A stretch of 64,000 nucleotides of DNA from Proteocatella sphenisci DSM 23131 (GTDB lineage: Bacteria; Bacillota; Clostridia; Peptostreptococcales; Filifactoraceae): contig NZ_AUID01000010.1 in NCBI RefSeq assembly GCF_000423525.1, forward strand, positions 26,873 to 90,872, in the 5' to 3' direction. The stretch's first letter is position 1. Every line of letters begins with the position of its first letter. This document shows positions 17,047-26,232 of this stretch, piece after piece. Position numbers and translations under genes: made by a program. Below the pieces are notes generated by a model, which saw nothing but the letters and a program-made list of their open reading frames with translations, did not search any database and was not told the DNA's origin.

Positions 17047-17748
17047 ATGGAGTATTTTTCACAGGCATTTGGAGAAGCAATAAGGCTTCTTTTATCTATG
17101 AATCCAGAGCTATATTCTATAATAGGACTTTCTCTGGGGGTGACATTTACGGCTCTTGTTTTTTCGGCGCTGGTGGGGATACCTTTTGGAGTACTCATTG
17201 CACTTAAAAAATTTCCTGGCAAATCGGCCGTGGTAAACATAATAAATACGCTCATGGGTATACCTCCTGTGGTGGCAGGTCTAATAGTATACATACTTCT
17301 TTCTAATCAGACTGGGATAGTGGGGGACAGAAGGCTCTTGTTCACGCCCTTTGCCATGGTGCTGGCACAGTTCATGCTTGCGACTCCACTGATGTCAGGA
17401 CTTACATATAATGCACTCAAAAGCGTAGATCCTCTTATAGCAAAATCTGCCAGGAGCCTGGGAGCAAAGCCATGGCAAATAGCATTTACCATGGTAAAGG
17501 AGGCGAGGTTTAGCATATATACCTCTTTTATCATAGTTTTTGGCAGGCTTATTGCCGAAGTTGGGGCGGTGATGATGGTTGGAGGAAACATAAGATACAA
17601 CACCAGGGTCATGACTACAGCCATAGCTATGCATAAGGGTATGGGAGAGTTTCAAGAAGCGCTGGCGCTTGGACTTATATTACTGATAATATCTTTTTTA
17701 ATAAATGGGATTATTGAAATAATAAGAAATCGAGGAGGAGATAGATGA
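17047..17748 (+). CDS. tupB: Tungstate ABC transporter, permease
   Basis: A 233-residue inner-membrane permease with about five membrane segments. The cytoplasmic coupling loop is seen as AKSARSLGAKPWQIAFTMV (about residues 134-152), the EAA-type motif of TupB/ModB/CysT permeases; the protein matches TupB by the binding protein and ATPase beside it. GGGGG lies 7 bases upstream of the ATG. Its stop overlaps the tupC start by four bases (ATGA), so the two are coupled. Confidence 0.88.
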   Translation: MEYFSQAFGEAIRLLLSMNPELYSIIGLSLGVTFTALVFSALVGIPFGVLIALKKFPGKSAVVNIINTLMGIPPVVAGLIVYILLSNQTGIVGDRRLLFTPFAMVLAQFMLATPLMSGLTYNALKSVDPLIAKSARSLGAKPWQIAFTMVKEARFSIYTSFIIVFGRLIAEVGAVMMVGGNIRYNTRVMTTAIAMHKGMGEFQEALALGLILLIISFLINGIIEIIRNRGGDR

Positions 17749-18488
17749 CTCTGCTCAAGATAGATAAACTCAAAAAAACATATGACTCTCTGACAGTTGT
17801 GGACATACCTGATTTGGAGATAAAATCAGGAAAGATAACTGCAATTATAGGGCCCAGTGGATCGGGAAAGAGCACGTTGCTTTTCATGATAAACGGGCTT
17901 GAAGTTCCTTCTGAGGGATGCATAAGATTTGAGGGAGAGGTATTTTCATCTGCTCAGAGTTATTCTTTGACCGTGAGAAGGAAAATGGCTATGGTCTTTC
18001 AAAAACCAGTCATGTTTAATTCCAGTGTCTATGAAAATATAGCATATGGCCTTAATGTAAGGAAAAATGATTTATCATATAAAAAGGAATACATATCAGA
18101 AAAGGTAGGAAATGCCGCGCGTCTCACGGGACTAGAGTCAAAGCTGAAACAAAAGGCTGTAACTCTTTCGGGGGGAGAGGCAGGGCGGGTTTCGGTAGCA
18201 AGGGCTATGGTAACAGAGCCAAAGCTTCTTTTGCTTGATGAACCGACTGCAAGCCTTGATCCACAAAATATATCGGCAATAGAAGATATAGTAAGAGAAG
18301 CAAACAGGACCTATGGGGCCAGCGTTGTGATTGTCACTCACAATATGTTTCAGGCAAGGAGGATAGCAGATGAAGTAATATTTCTGCTTGATGGAAAAAT
18401 CATAGAGCACGGAAGCACAGAATCTATATTCGAAAATCCTTCAGATCCAAGGACAAGGCGGTTTGTTTCGGGAGAAATGATCTGCTGA
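17745..18488 (+). CDS. tupC: Tungstate ABC transporter, ATP-binding protein
   Basis: A 247-residue ATPase. Walker A GPSGSGKST (about 33-41), Q-loop VFQKP, signature LSGGEAGR, Walker B LLLLDEPTASLD, H-loop VTHN. The signature's GGEAGRV variant is usual for TupC-type proteins. It powers import of tungstate taken from the binding protein encoded next. It overlaps tupB by four bases. Confidence 0.9.
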   Translation: MTLLKIDKLKKTYDSLTVVDIPDLEIKSGKITAIIGPSGSGKSTLLFMINGLEVPSEGCIRFEGEVFSSAQSYSLTVRRKMAMVFQKPVMFNSSVYENIAYGLNVRKNDLSYKKEYISEKVGNAARLTGLESKLKQKAVTLSGGEAGRVSVARAMVTEPKLLLLDEPTASLDPQNISAIEDIVREANRTYGASVVIVTHNMFQARRIADEVIFLLDGKIIEHGSTESIFENPSDPRTRRFVSGEMIC

Positions 18489-18543
18489 TGGATAAAATAA
18501 ATGCTAACATTTTCTGGGTTTATTATTTAGAAAGGGGCACAAA

Positions 18544-19581
18544 ATGAAAAAAAGTAAAAAAACACTGAGTCTTATGCTTACGCTGCTTATGTCATTTGCA
18601 TGCATCAACTTTGCATTTGCAGATTCAGCCTACACAGTAAAGTCGGGGGACACACTTGGAAAAATTGCCGCCAGATATGGAGTTACATATCAAGAAATAG
18701 CAAAAGTAAACAAAATTGCTAATGTAAACAAAATACTTGTAGGACAAAAACTCCTTATTCCATCCAAGAATACGGCTCTAGCAGTACAAAAACCAGTTGA
18801 AGCAAAGACTCAAGTTACAGGAGTAAAGGGCACAAAACTTAGAATAGCAACAACTACAAGTACAAACGACACTGGGCTTTTAGATGTTTTGGTACCTGCA
18901 TTTGATAAAAAATATGGAACAAAGACAGACTGGGTATCTGTAGGCTCTGGAGAGGCTATGGAGATAGGCAAAAGAGGAGACGCTGACCTTCTTCTTGTAC
19001 ACTCACCTGCAGCAGAAAAGACATTTATAAATGAAGGTAACGGCGTCAACAGAAAAGATGTAATGTACAACTTTTTCTATATAGTTGGACCCAAAGCTGA
19101 TCCTGCAAAGATAAAAGGAAACAAATCCGCATCAGATGGCCTTAAGGCCATTGCGAAGAGCAAATCAACATTTCTTTCAAGAGCAGACAAGTCAGGAACT
19201 CATTCAAAAGAACTTACTATATGGAAAGCAGCAGACATGTCTCCAACAGGGGCAAGCGACAAGTGGTACAAAGAAGCTGGCCTTGGAATGGGAGACCTCC
19301 TTACTATGGCAAATGAGACAAAAGCTTATACTCTTGTAGACAGTGGTACCTGGGGGTCCATGAAGGACAAGCTTACAAATCTGGACGTAATGGTGCAAGG
19401 CGATCCTATACTCTTTAACCCATACGGGGTAATAACGGTCAACCCCACAAAATACACAGGCACCAATGCAAAAGCCGCAAAAGCATTTACAGAATTTATA
19501 ACTTCAGATGAAGGACAGAAGATAATTGGCAATTTCGTAAACAAAAATGGTCAAAAATTGTTCATACCTGATGCAAAATAA
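18544..19581 (+). CDS. tupA: Tungstate-binding protein with an N-terminal LysM domain
   Basis: A 345-residue exported protein. Signal peptide residues 1-26 with a signal peptidase I site (AFA/DS); there is no proper lipobox. Residues about 29-74 form a LysM peptidoglycan-binding domain (YTVKSGDTLGKIAARYGVTY... LLIP), followed by a linker and a TupA-type binding domain from about 98, with the ATTTSTNDTGLLD anion-binding motif and DLLLVHSPAAE. Gram-positive binding proteins are normally held by a lipid; here LysM attachment to the wall seems to replace it. Tungstate is needed for tungsten enzymes such as aldehyde oxidoreductases and some formate dehydrogenases. AAAGGGG precedes the ATG. The gene order tupB-C-A differs from the common A-B-C. 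Confidence 0.87.
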   Translation: MKKSKKTLSLMLTLLMSFACINFAFADSAYTVKSGDTLGKIAARYGVTYQEIAKVNKIANVNKILVGQKLLIPSKNTALAVQKPVEAKTQVTGVKGTKLRIATTTSTNDTGLLDVLVPAFDKKYGTKTDWVSVGSGEAMEIGKRGDADLLLVHSPAAEKTFINEGNGVNRKDVMYNFFYIVGPKADPAKIKGNKSASDGLKAIAKSKSTFLSRADKSGTHSKELTIWKAADMSPTGASDKWYKEAGLGMGDLLTMANETKAYTLVDSGTWGSMKDKLTNLDVMVQGDPILFNPYGVITVNPTKYTGTNAKAAKAFTEFITSDEGQKIIGNFVNKNGQKLFIPDAK

Positions 19582-19605
19582 AAGAGATTTAAAGAAATAA
19601 ACTCT

Positions 19606-19639
19606 GCGCCACAGTAAATATTGCTGTGGCGCTTTAAAT
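19606..19639 (+). terminator. Intrinsic terminator of the tup operon
   Basis: GCGCCACAG (19606-19614) pairs perfectly with CTGTGGCGC (19624-19632), followed by TTTAAATT. It lies 24 bases after the tupA stop. The T-run is short. Confidence 0.75.
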
Positions 19640-19986
19640 TGGGGTTTGACTCATAGCCACTATTAATATATAATTAAAAATGCTGAATCTATAAAAAAAA
19701 ATTCATAAAAATTGTCATAAACTCATTAAATTAGGGTAAAATATACGGGATTTCCTTGAATATAAACAATAAAAATAGTATAATGTATAAGATAATGTGA
19801 AAAACAGTACAATATAAATAAAAATTCAACACTTTATCCAAACTACCTCGTAACAAAATCAATTTAAGTCAATAAAAATTATATCAAAATATCAATAAAC
19901 TCAGACACAAAAACTCCCAATTTTTATTAACAAGTAAATACATACACCCAAGTTAAAGATAATAATAGAAAGGAATAATAGATACT
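19640..19986 (+). promoter_or_regulatory. AT-rich upstream region of the flagellar operon with a sigma-A promoter
   Basis: No gene fits here. TTGAAT (19756-19761), 17 bases, TATAAT (19779-19784) form a strong sigma-A-type promoter; a weaker pair, TTGTCA (19712-19717) and TAAAAT (19737-19742), lies upstream. The leader from about 19791 to 19986 is nearly 200 bases of very AT-rich sequence. I looked for a c-di-GMP riboswitch and found no GC-rich stems of that kind, and I see no clear sigma-D box. Confidence 0.65.
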
Positions 19987-20688
19987 ATGTCAGAAGACCT
20001 ATTACATGATAAAAAGGATATTGTTCCGGATGAAAGCACCTCAAAGAAAATAAAAGGAAGAGAACCATACAGGAATGTAGTTATATCTGATGAGAATGGA
20101 AATGAAATTTTAGAGGCATATCTTGATTATGTAGGCTCAAAGATTATCGTGATACAGCTTTTGTCTATATGGGACGTAAAAAAACTTAAGGGAAAGTCTC
20201 TTCTATATTTTAAATCTCTGGAAAAATATGACCAGGCCTACAAGGGTACTATAGAATACATAGATGGAAATGCTGTGTTCTTTAAAGACTTTGAAAATAT
20301 CTGTGACGAACTTAAAAACGATCTTAAGGTTGATTATTTTCATAAGGCTGACATAACCCTTACAGATGAAGAAACGGACGAAAAAACAGTGGTGCCGGTA
20401 GTGATTAAAGATGTGAGCTGCGGAGGCATGGGTTTTTTCACCCAGGAATCACTCAGAGTTGGAGAACTGCTGGATATGACCTATGACTTTACAAAAACAC
20501 CTCTCAGGGCAAAATTCCAGATTATAAGGAAAGAACGTCATATAAACGATGTAAACTATCATTATGGATGCAAGATGCTGGCCATAAACATTTTAGAAGA
20601 GAGTATGCTAAAACAGGCTATATTCAGGATTGACATAGAGAACAAGCGTGGTAAATCGAAATTTGAAGAAGATTTTGAAGGAGAATAA
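19987..20688 (+). CDS. PilZ-domain protein, YcgR-like, first gene of the flagellar operon
   Basis: A 233-residue cytoplasmic protein. The N-terminal half (about 28-110) resembles the YcgR/PilZN beta-barrel, and the C-terminal half is PilZ with IKDVSCGGMGFF (D142-x-S144-xx-G147). The other half of the c-di-GMP signature, RxxxR, is not seen: the expected place reads VDYFHKADI. YcgR-type proteins bind c-di-GMP and slow the flagellar motor, and the gene leads the operon, so a motility brake is a fair guess, but the altered motif leaves ligand binding in doubt. AAAGGA precedes the ATG. Only two bases separate it from flgB. Confidence 0.75.
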   Translation: MSEDLLHDKKDIVPDESTSKKIKGREPYRNVVISDENGNEILEAYLDYVGSKIIVIQLLSIWDVKKLKGKSLLYFKSLEKYDQAYKGTIEYIDGNAVFFKDFENICDELKNDLKVDYFHKADITLTDEETDEKTVVPVVIKDVSCGGMGFFTQESLRVGELLDMTYDFTKTPLRAKFQIIRKERHINDVNYHYGCKMLAINILEESMLKQAIFRIDIENKRGKSKFEEDFEGE

Positions 20689-20690
20689 CA

Positions 20691-21074
20691 ATGAACAGAA
20701 TTTTTGGAAACTCTATAAATATGGCGCAAAAATCGCTTGATTATCTGTGGAAGAAACAAAATATTATAACTGATAACATTGCAAACCAGGACACTCCAGG
20801 ATACAAGTCGAAATTTCTTACATTCGAAGACGAACTAAGAAACAATATAAAAAAATCAGAGCTGACAACTTCACAAGGATATGGGGACGCAATAAAAGAA
20901 TCAGGTCTGAAAATCAATACTACTGAAAATGAAAGCGCAAGGATGGATGGAAACAATGTCAACCCCGATGCGGAATACGTAGAACTTGCAAGGACGACCA
21001 TACAGTATCAGTATGCAATCAGGGCAGTTTCAGATGAATTTTCAAGGCTCAGAAGTGCAATAAAAGGACAATAA
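20691..21074 (+). CDS. flgB: Flagellar basal-body rod protein FlgB
   Basis: A 127-residue proximal rod protein. The N-terminal block KKQNIITDNIANQDTPGYKS is the rod/hook family signature, and the C-terminal helix VELARTTIQYQYAIRAVS is typical of FlgB. In most Firmicutes flgC follows directly; here fliE follows and flgC lies 12 kb downstream at 33120. Confidence 0.93.
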   Translation: MNRIFGNSINMAQKSLDYLWKKQNIITDNIANQDTPGYKSKFLTFEDELRNNIKKSELTTSQGYGDAIKESGLKINTTENESARMDGNNVNPDAEYVELARTTIQYQYAIRAVSDEFSRLRSAIKGQ

Positions 21075-21083
21075 GGAGGAATT

Positions 21084-21404
21084 ATGTTTATAAATCAGAT
21101 GCAAAGAATCAATTCGATTTCAGATCTGGGACAGATTGCAAAGCCCCAGAACATAAATCAAACACCGCAAGATGGAGTAAATGCCAACGTATTTAAAGAC
21201 GTATTTCAAAATGCAGTCAACAATGTAGAGCAGACAGATGCCGAAGTGATGAATGAGCAGTATCTTCTGGCAACGGGGCAGACGGATGACATACATAATC
21301 TGACCATAGCTTCCACCAAGGCCCAGCTTTCTGTAGATCTTATGGTTCAGCTCAGGAATAGAGCAATGGATTCCTACAGTGAAATAATGAGAATCAATAT
21401 ATAA
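21084..21404 (+). CDS. fliE: Flagellar hook-basal body complex protein FliE
   Basis: A 106-residue protein that joins the MS ring to the rod. The C-terminal part (TGQTDDIHNLTIASTKAQLS followed by LMVQLRNRAMDSYSEIMRI) matches FliE. AAGGAGGA precedes the ATG. It sits between flgB and fliF, the usual place except for the missing flgC. Confidence 0.93.
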   Translation: MFINQMQRINSISDLGQIAKPQNINQTPQDGVNANVFKDVFQNAVNNVEQTDAEVMNEQYLLATGQTDDIHNLTIASTKAQLSVDLMVQLRNRAMDSYSEIMRINI

Positions 21405-21434
21405 CCAGACTAATACAGTAAGGGGAACTTGAAA

Positions 21435-23114
21435 TTGAAGGACAAAATCAAAATTTATATAGACAAGGCCAGAGATGCAATCTCAAAGCTGACCAGCAAG
21501 ACAAAAAAACTGGCAATAATAATTATAGCTGCAGTTCTTATTTTTTCTGTTGCAGCAGCGATAATGCTCAACAATAGAGGCTATGAGGTACTTTTTACAG
21601 GACTTAATGATCAGGAAGCCAGCGAAATAATAGGCAAGCTGCAAGAGTCTGCAGTAGACTACAAGTATGAAAACGATGGTACTATACTGGTTCCGTCAGA
21701 TCAGGAACAAAAGCTCAAGGCTCAGCTCGTTTATGAAGGTTATCCCAAAAGCGGATTTACCTACAACGTATTCAAAGATAATATAGATCTTATGACTACA
21801 GATTTTGAAAAGAATAACTACAAGCTTTTTGAGCTTCAAGACAGGATAGGATCTACTATATCACTGTTTGATGGCGTGGATGATGCCAAAGTAACGATAG
21901 CTCTGGGTGAAGACAGAAAATATGTACTGGACAGCAAAAATGCAACACAGACCAGTGCATCTATTGTTGTTATAATGAAAGATGGAGGGTCTCCAACTGC
22001 AGACCAGGTAAAGGGAATACAAAGACTTGTTTCCAAGAGTATACCTCAGTTGGACATAGCCAATGTGGCAGTGCTAGATGGAGAAGGAAATGATGTAACC
22101 GTAACCCCGAGCCTTCAGAGTGACCTTAATCAGTTGAGAGCTGACTTTGAAAAACAACTCGAAAACTCAGTAAAAGCTAAAGTGGCAAATGTGCTGTCAC
22201 CTTTTTACGGTGAAGAAAATGTAAAGGTTTCGGTAAAAGCTCAGATAGACATGAACAAGAAGATTCGTGAAACCATAAATTATTTCCAGCCAGATCCCTC
22301 AATTAAGACGCAGACGAATCAAAATGCAGATGGTGAAGAAGTTGCGCCCGATGAAAACGCTGCTGATCCAATAAAAAGAGGTATCCCGTCCAAAGAATCT
22401 ATAAATCAGGAAGTAATTCGTGATGGAGAAGCAACTGGAGGAGTTCCAGGTACAGAAACCAATTCTGACATACCTATATACGGGCAGATTGAACTAAACG
22501 GCAATGAGACCCAGATAATAAACCAGAATGAAATAGATTATTTGGTAGACCAGATAAAAGAGCAGACACAAATTGATGCAGGAATGATTGAAGACCTGAC
22601 AGTGTCAGTGTCCATAAATACAAGAAACAACGAATCTTCTATAACAGAAGATGAACTTTTAAAGCTGGTTGGAAATGCTTCTGGAATAACGCTTGAAAAA
22701 AGACCAGATAAGATTTCAATAGTAAGAGGAGCTTTCTATGACCCCGATGCAGGTATAGTAGACAATCTTACGCCTGATAATCAGAAGCAGATATATATAA
22801 TAGCAGCTATAGCACTGGCAGTCCTTATAGCCCTTATTGTTACCCTGTTAATTATCAGAAGAAAGAAAAAGAAATCAAAACTGGCAGAAAAACAGATACC
22901 TAAAGAAGACAATGCCGCTGTTGAAAGGCTTATCCAGGCTATGGAAATGCCAAATGAAACAGGGTCAGAAGATGCCAAGAACAATCTTATAAATATAAAA
23001 AATGAAAAAAGTCTGGAACTCAGAGGAAACATCAGAGAGTTTGCAGAAGGTAACCCGGAAATATCAGCACAACTTTTAAAATCGTGGTTAAAAGGTGAAG
23101 ATACAAATGAATAA
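21435..23114 (+). CDS. fliF: Flagellar MS-ring protein FliF
   Basis: A 559-residue membrane ring protein with one membrane segment near the N-terminus (about 26-46), periplasmic-side ring-building domains, and a second membrane segment (about 453-475) before the cytoplasmic tail. The tail ends ELRGNIREFAEGNPEISAQL, the FliG-binding element. I place the start at TTG 21435, nine bases after AGGGG; another TTG at 21429 would add two residues but is too close to that site. The end overlaps fliG by 8 bases. Confidence 0.94.
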   Translation: MKDKIKIYIDKARDAISKLTSKTKKLAIIIIAAVLIFSVAAAIMLNNRGYEVLFTGLNDQEASEIIGKLQESAVDYKYENDGTILVPSDQEQKLKAQLVYEGYPKSGFTYNVFKDNIDLMTTDFEKNNYKLFELQDRIGSTISLFDGVDDAKVTIALGEDRKYVLDSKNATQTSASIVVIMKDGGSPTADQVKGIQRLVSKSIPQLDIANVAVLDGEGNDVTVTPSLQSDLNQLRADFEKQLENSVKAKVANVLSPFYGEENVKVSVKAQIDMNKKIRETINYFQPDPSIKTQTNQNADGEEVAPDENAADPIKRGIPSKESINQEVIRDGEATGGVPGTETNSDIPIYGQIELNGNETQIINQNEIDYLVDQIKEQTQIDAGMIEDLTVSVSINTRNNESSITEDELLKLVGNASGITLEKRPDKISIVRGAFYDPDAGIVDNLTPDNQKQIYIIAAIALAVLIALIVTLLIIRRKKKKSKLAEKQIPKEDNAAVERLIQAMEMPNETGSEDAKNNLINIKNEKSLELRGNIREFAEGNPEISAQLLKSWLKGEDTNE

Positions 23115-24114
23115 TTCAAAACTAACAAATCAGCAGAAGGCAGCCGCGGTGATAGTATCTCTGGGTGTAGATAAGGCCTCCAAAATATACAAATATCTTT
23201 CAGAAGATGATCTAGAACAACTTACCATAGCAATAGCAAAGCTGGGATATGTTTCAGTTGAAGATACAGAGATGGTACTGGATGACTTTTATAAAATGTG
23301 TCTGACGCAAAAAGTTGTTACAGAAGGCGGTATGGATTATGCAAGAGATGTACTTGAAAAAGCATTTGACGAAAGCACAGCCCATGCACTTTTGGAAAAA
23401 GTTTCAAAAGGAATGAAGGTAAAGTCGTTTGACTTCCTTAGAAGAACAGATATAAAGAGTCTGTTCTCAGTGCTGCAGCATGAGAGGCCTCAGATTATAG
23501 CAATAGTACTCTCTTATATAGACTCTTCAAAAGCAGCAAGTGTAATATCGGCGCTTTCCGAGGACAAGAGAGTTGCGGTAGTTGAGAAAATAGCAAAAAT
23601 GGACAGTGCGTCCCCAGAAGCCATAAAAATAGTGGAAGCTCAGATGAAAAACAAATTCTCGACAGTAATGACTACAGATTTTGCAAAGATTGGTGGTATA
23701 GATTACATCGCCGAGGTCATGAACAACATGGACAGAAGCAATGAAAAATACATTTTCGACGAGATGGGAAAAAAGGATCTGGAGCTTACAGAAACAATCA
23801 AGAAAAAAATGTTCGTATTCGAAGATATTGCGAGCATGGATGGAAGAGCCATACAAATATTTGTCAGAGAGTGCGATATCAAAGACCTGGTACTTGCTAT
23901 CAAAGGAACTAATGAATCGGTTGCAAATCTTATATTTGCTAACATGTCAGCAAGAATGGCAGAAAACATTAAAGATGAGCTTGAGATTACAACCAATGTA
24001 CGTCTGAAAGAAGTAGAAGAAGCTCAACAGAAGATAGTGTCCGTAATCAGGAAGCTTGACGAAGAAGGAGCAATTGTACTTTCTAAGGGAGGAAAGGATG
24101 ATATAATTGTATAG
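23107..24114 (+). CDS. fliG: Flagellar motor switch protein FliG
   Basis: A 335-residue switch protein that links the MS ring to FliM and meets the stator. Seen: N-terminal NQQKAAAVIVSLG, the middle-domain motif as LQHERPQIIAIVLSY (ERPQ where EHPQ is usual), and the C-terminal torque helix GRAIQIFVRECDIKDLVLAI with its charged residues. Start chosen at ATG 23107 with AAAGGTG 9 bases upstream; a GTG at 23095 is part of that site. Overlaps both neighbours. Confidence 0.94.
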   Translation: MNNSKLTNQQKAAAVIVSLGVDKASKIYKYLSEDDLEQLTIAIAKLGYVSVEDTEMVLDDFYKMCLTQKVVTEGGMDYARDVLEKAFDESTAHALLEKVSKGMKVKSFDFLRRTDIKSLFSVLQHERPQIIAIVLSYIDSSKAASVISALSEDKRVAVVEKIAKMDSASPEAIKIVEAQMKNKFSTVMTTDFAKIGGIDYIAEVMNNMDRSNEKYIFDEMGKKDLELTETIKKKMFVFEDIASMDGRAIQIFVRECDIKDLVLAIKGTNESVANLIFANMSARMAENIKDELEITTNVRLKEVEEAQQKIVSVIRKLDEEGAIVLSKGGKDDIIV

Positions 24115-24883
24115 TTCAGATAACATATTTGACATACTCGTGGATTTTGAAGAAGAAGAAATCCTTCGCAGGGAATATGAAGACCTCCAGTCTAACCAGT
24201 CTGGCAATAAGGAAAACATCTCACTGGACATAGAGAAATATAGAGAAGAGAGAAGACAGATCAAAAAAGAACTGGCACAGACTCAAGATGAGATTGCTCA
24301 AATGCTCACAGATGCCCAGGTTCAAGCAGATGAAATAAAGATCAGAGCCAGAGAAGAAGGACTGGAAATCGGAGAAAGACAAGGCTACGAGAAAGGTTAT
24401 CTGGATGGCTACGAAAAAGCCCAGACAGAAGTTGAAAAAACCCTCAAAAAGGAAGCTGACGATCTTCTAAAAGAATTGAAAGACCTTATTTTGTCAGTAG
24501 AGCAAAACAAAAAAGAACTACTGGATAAATATAAGGATGACCTGAGAGACATAGCAATAGCAATAGCAGAAAAGATAATAAGAGTAAGCCTCAAAAGCAG
24601 TGGCGATATAATAAAAAGAATGATAATATCGGCAACTGAAGGAATAATGTCCAAAGAATGGGTGAAAATATACATTTCCAGATGCGACGCTGAGATGGCA
24701 GTAAATGGAGACACTATGCTTATAAACTCTATATCTTATGTATCAGACCATATAAAAATAGTAGTTATGGAAAATGAAGCGCCGGGAACGTGCATACTGG
24801 AATTCCCAGACAAGGTCATAGACGCAAGCACCAATACGCAGATAGAGAACATAAAGGAAATAATTAGCAGCTCCAGAATTTAG
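24107..24883 (+). CDS. fliH: Flagellar assembly protein FliH
   Basis: A 258-residue cytoplasmic regulator of the FliI ATPase. The middle is a long charged coiled coil (about 45-145, rich in Glu and Lys, including an ERQGYEKGYLDGYEKA Gly-containing stretch typical of FliH), and the C-terminal domain (LRDIAIAIAEKIIRVSLK onward) resembles the stator b/delta subunits. Starts at TTG 24107, overlapping fliG by 8 bases. Confidence 0.87.
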   Translation: MYSSDNIFDILVDFEEEEILRREYEDLQSNQSGNKENISLDIEKYREERRQIKKELAQTQDEIAQMLTDAQVQADEIKIRAREEGLEIGERQGYEKGYLDGYEKAQTEVEKTLKKEADDLLKELKDLILSVEQNKKELLDKYKDDLRDIAIAIAEKIIRVSLKSSGDIIKRMIISATEGIMSKEWVKIYISRCDAEMAVNGDTMLINSISYVSDHIKIVVMENEAPGTCILEFPDKVIDASTNTQIENIKEIISSSRI

Positions 24884-24897
24884 AAGCAGGTGATCAA

Positions 24898-26199
24898 TTG
24901 TTTAATAACATACCCAAGCTGATTGCAAAGTCAGAGACAGTAAGTCATATAGGAAAAATTGAAAATATAGTGGGAATGACTGTCGAAGCTACCGGTGGAA
25001 ATGCCAGTATAGGCGACATAGCTATGATATACAGCGAAAACAAGAACCAGCACATACCATCAGAAGTAGTAGGTTTCAAAGATGACAGGATACTCCTTAT
25101 GCCATACGAAGATATAGCAGGAATTTCGGCAGGGAGCTTTATAAGGAATACCAAAAACAGACTGAAAATACCTGTTGGCAACAACCTCATAGGCCAGGTG
25201 CTAGACGCTATGGGAAGGCCCATAGACGTGACCAAAAACTTTGTACCTGAATCACACTATTACGTAGACAGCAAGTATACAAACCCCCTCAATCGTCCCC
25301 CTATAGATGAGAAATTACACTTTGGAGTAAAAGCCATAGATTCATTGCTTACGATAGGAAAAGGTCAGAGAGTCGGGATATTTGCAGGAAGTGGAGTAGG
25401 AAAAAGTACCCTGCTTGGAATGATAGCCAAGAATGTAAAGGCAGATGTGAATGTCATAGCGCTCGTAGGTGAGAGGGGTCGTGAAGTAAGAGAATTCATA
25501 GAAAAAGACCTGGGAGAAGAAGGCCTCAAAAGATCGGTACTGGTTGTAGCAACATCCGACCAGCCCGCTATGCTGAGACTTAAATGCCCCATGGTAGCGA
25601 CTACGATAGCGGAATATTTCAAAGACCAGGGCAAAGACGTACTTCTTATGATGGACTCGCTGACAAGATTTGCAATGGCGCAAAGAGAAGTAGGACTTGC
25701 CATAGGAGAACCACCTATAGCAAGAGGATACACCCCCTCCATATATGCAGAGCTTCCAAAACTGCTCGAGCGAAGCGGAAATTTCCAAAAAGGCTCCATA
25801 ACAGGAGTATATACCGTATTGGTAGAAGGAGACGACACCAATGAACCCATAGCAGACATGGTAAGAGGAATACTGGACGGTCACATAGTGCTGAGCAGAA
25901 GACTTGCAAATGAAAATCATTTTCCGGCAATAGACATAAATGCCAGCATATCAAGACTGATGACGACCGTAGCAGACCCAGAACATCAAAAACTCGCATC
26001 AAGCCTGAGAGACATACTGAGCATCTATGAAAAAAACCTGGACCTTATTTCTATTGGAGCCTACAAAGCTGGGACAAATCCAAGACTTGACTATGCAATA
26101 TCTAAAATTGACAAGGTACATGATTTTCTCAAGCAGGGCATATACGAAAGCTTTACTTTTGAAGAGACTATAGACAAACTCAGAGAAATACTGGCCTGA
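24898..26199 (+). CDS. fliI: Flagellum-specific export ATPase FliI
   Basis: A 433-residue ATPase of the F1-beta type that drives type III flagellar export. Walker A GSGVGKST (about 165-172), Walker B VLLMMDSLTRFA, and the ARGYTPSIYAELPKLLER block are diagnostic. TTG start at 24898 with AGGTGATC upstream. Works with FliH and FliJ encoded on each side. Confidence 0.96.
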   Translation: MFNNIPKLIAKSETVSHIGKIENIVGMTVEATGGNASIGDIAMIYSENKNQHIPSEVVGFKDDRILLMPYEDIAGISAGSFIRNTKNRLKIPVGNNLIGQVLDAMGRPIDVTKNFVPESHYYVDSKYTNPLNRPPIDEKLHFGVKAIDSLLTIGKGQRVGIFAGSGVGKSTLLGMIAKNVKADVNVIALVGERGREVREFIEKDLGEEGLKRSVLVVATSDQPAMLRLKCPMVATTIAEYFKDQGKDVLLMMDSLTRFAMAQREVGLAIGEPPIARGYTPSIYAELPKLLERSGNFQKGSITGVYTVLVEGDDTNEPIADMVRGILDGHIVLSRRLANENHFPAIDINASISRLMTTVADPEHQKLASSLRDILSIYEKNLDLISIGAYKAGTNPRLDYAISKIDKVHDFLKQGIYESFTFEETIDKLREILA

Positions 26200-26232
26200 T
26201 AAAAATTGAGAACAGATAGGAGATAAGACCAA

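Noticed and set aside
18598..18603. Lipobox in the TupA signal peptide (SFAC)
   Set aside because: Positions -3 and -2 (Ser, Phe) do not fit the L-[ASTVI]-[GAS]-C pattern, and a clear AFA/DS signal peptidase I site follows.
19785..19986. c-di-GMP riboswitch in the flagellar operon leader
   Set aside because: Such elements occur in front of clostridial fla operons, so I looked, but the sequence is almost pure A/T with no GC-rich stems or conserved tetraloop receptor.
25342..25920. 192- and 164-residue open frames on the minus strand inside fliI
   Set aside because: They lie wholly opposite a well-conserved ATPase, have no ribosome binding site and show no recognisable domain; they come from codon bias of fliI.
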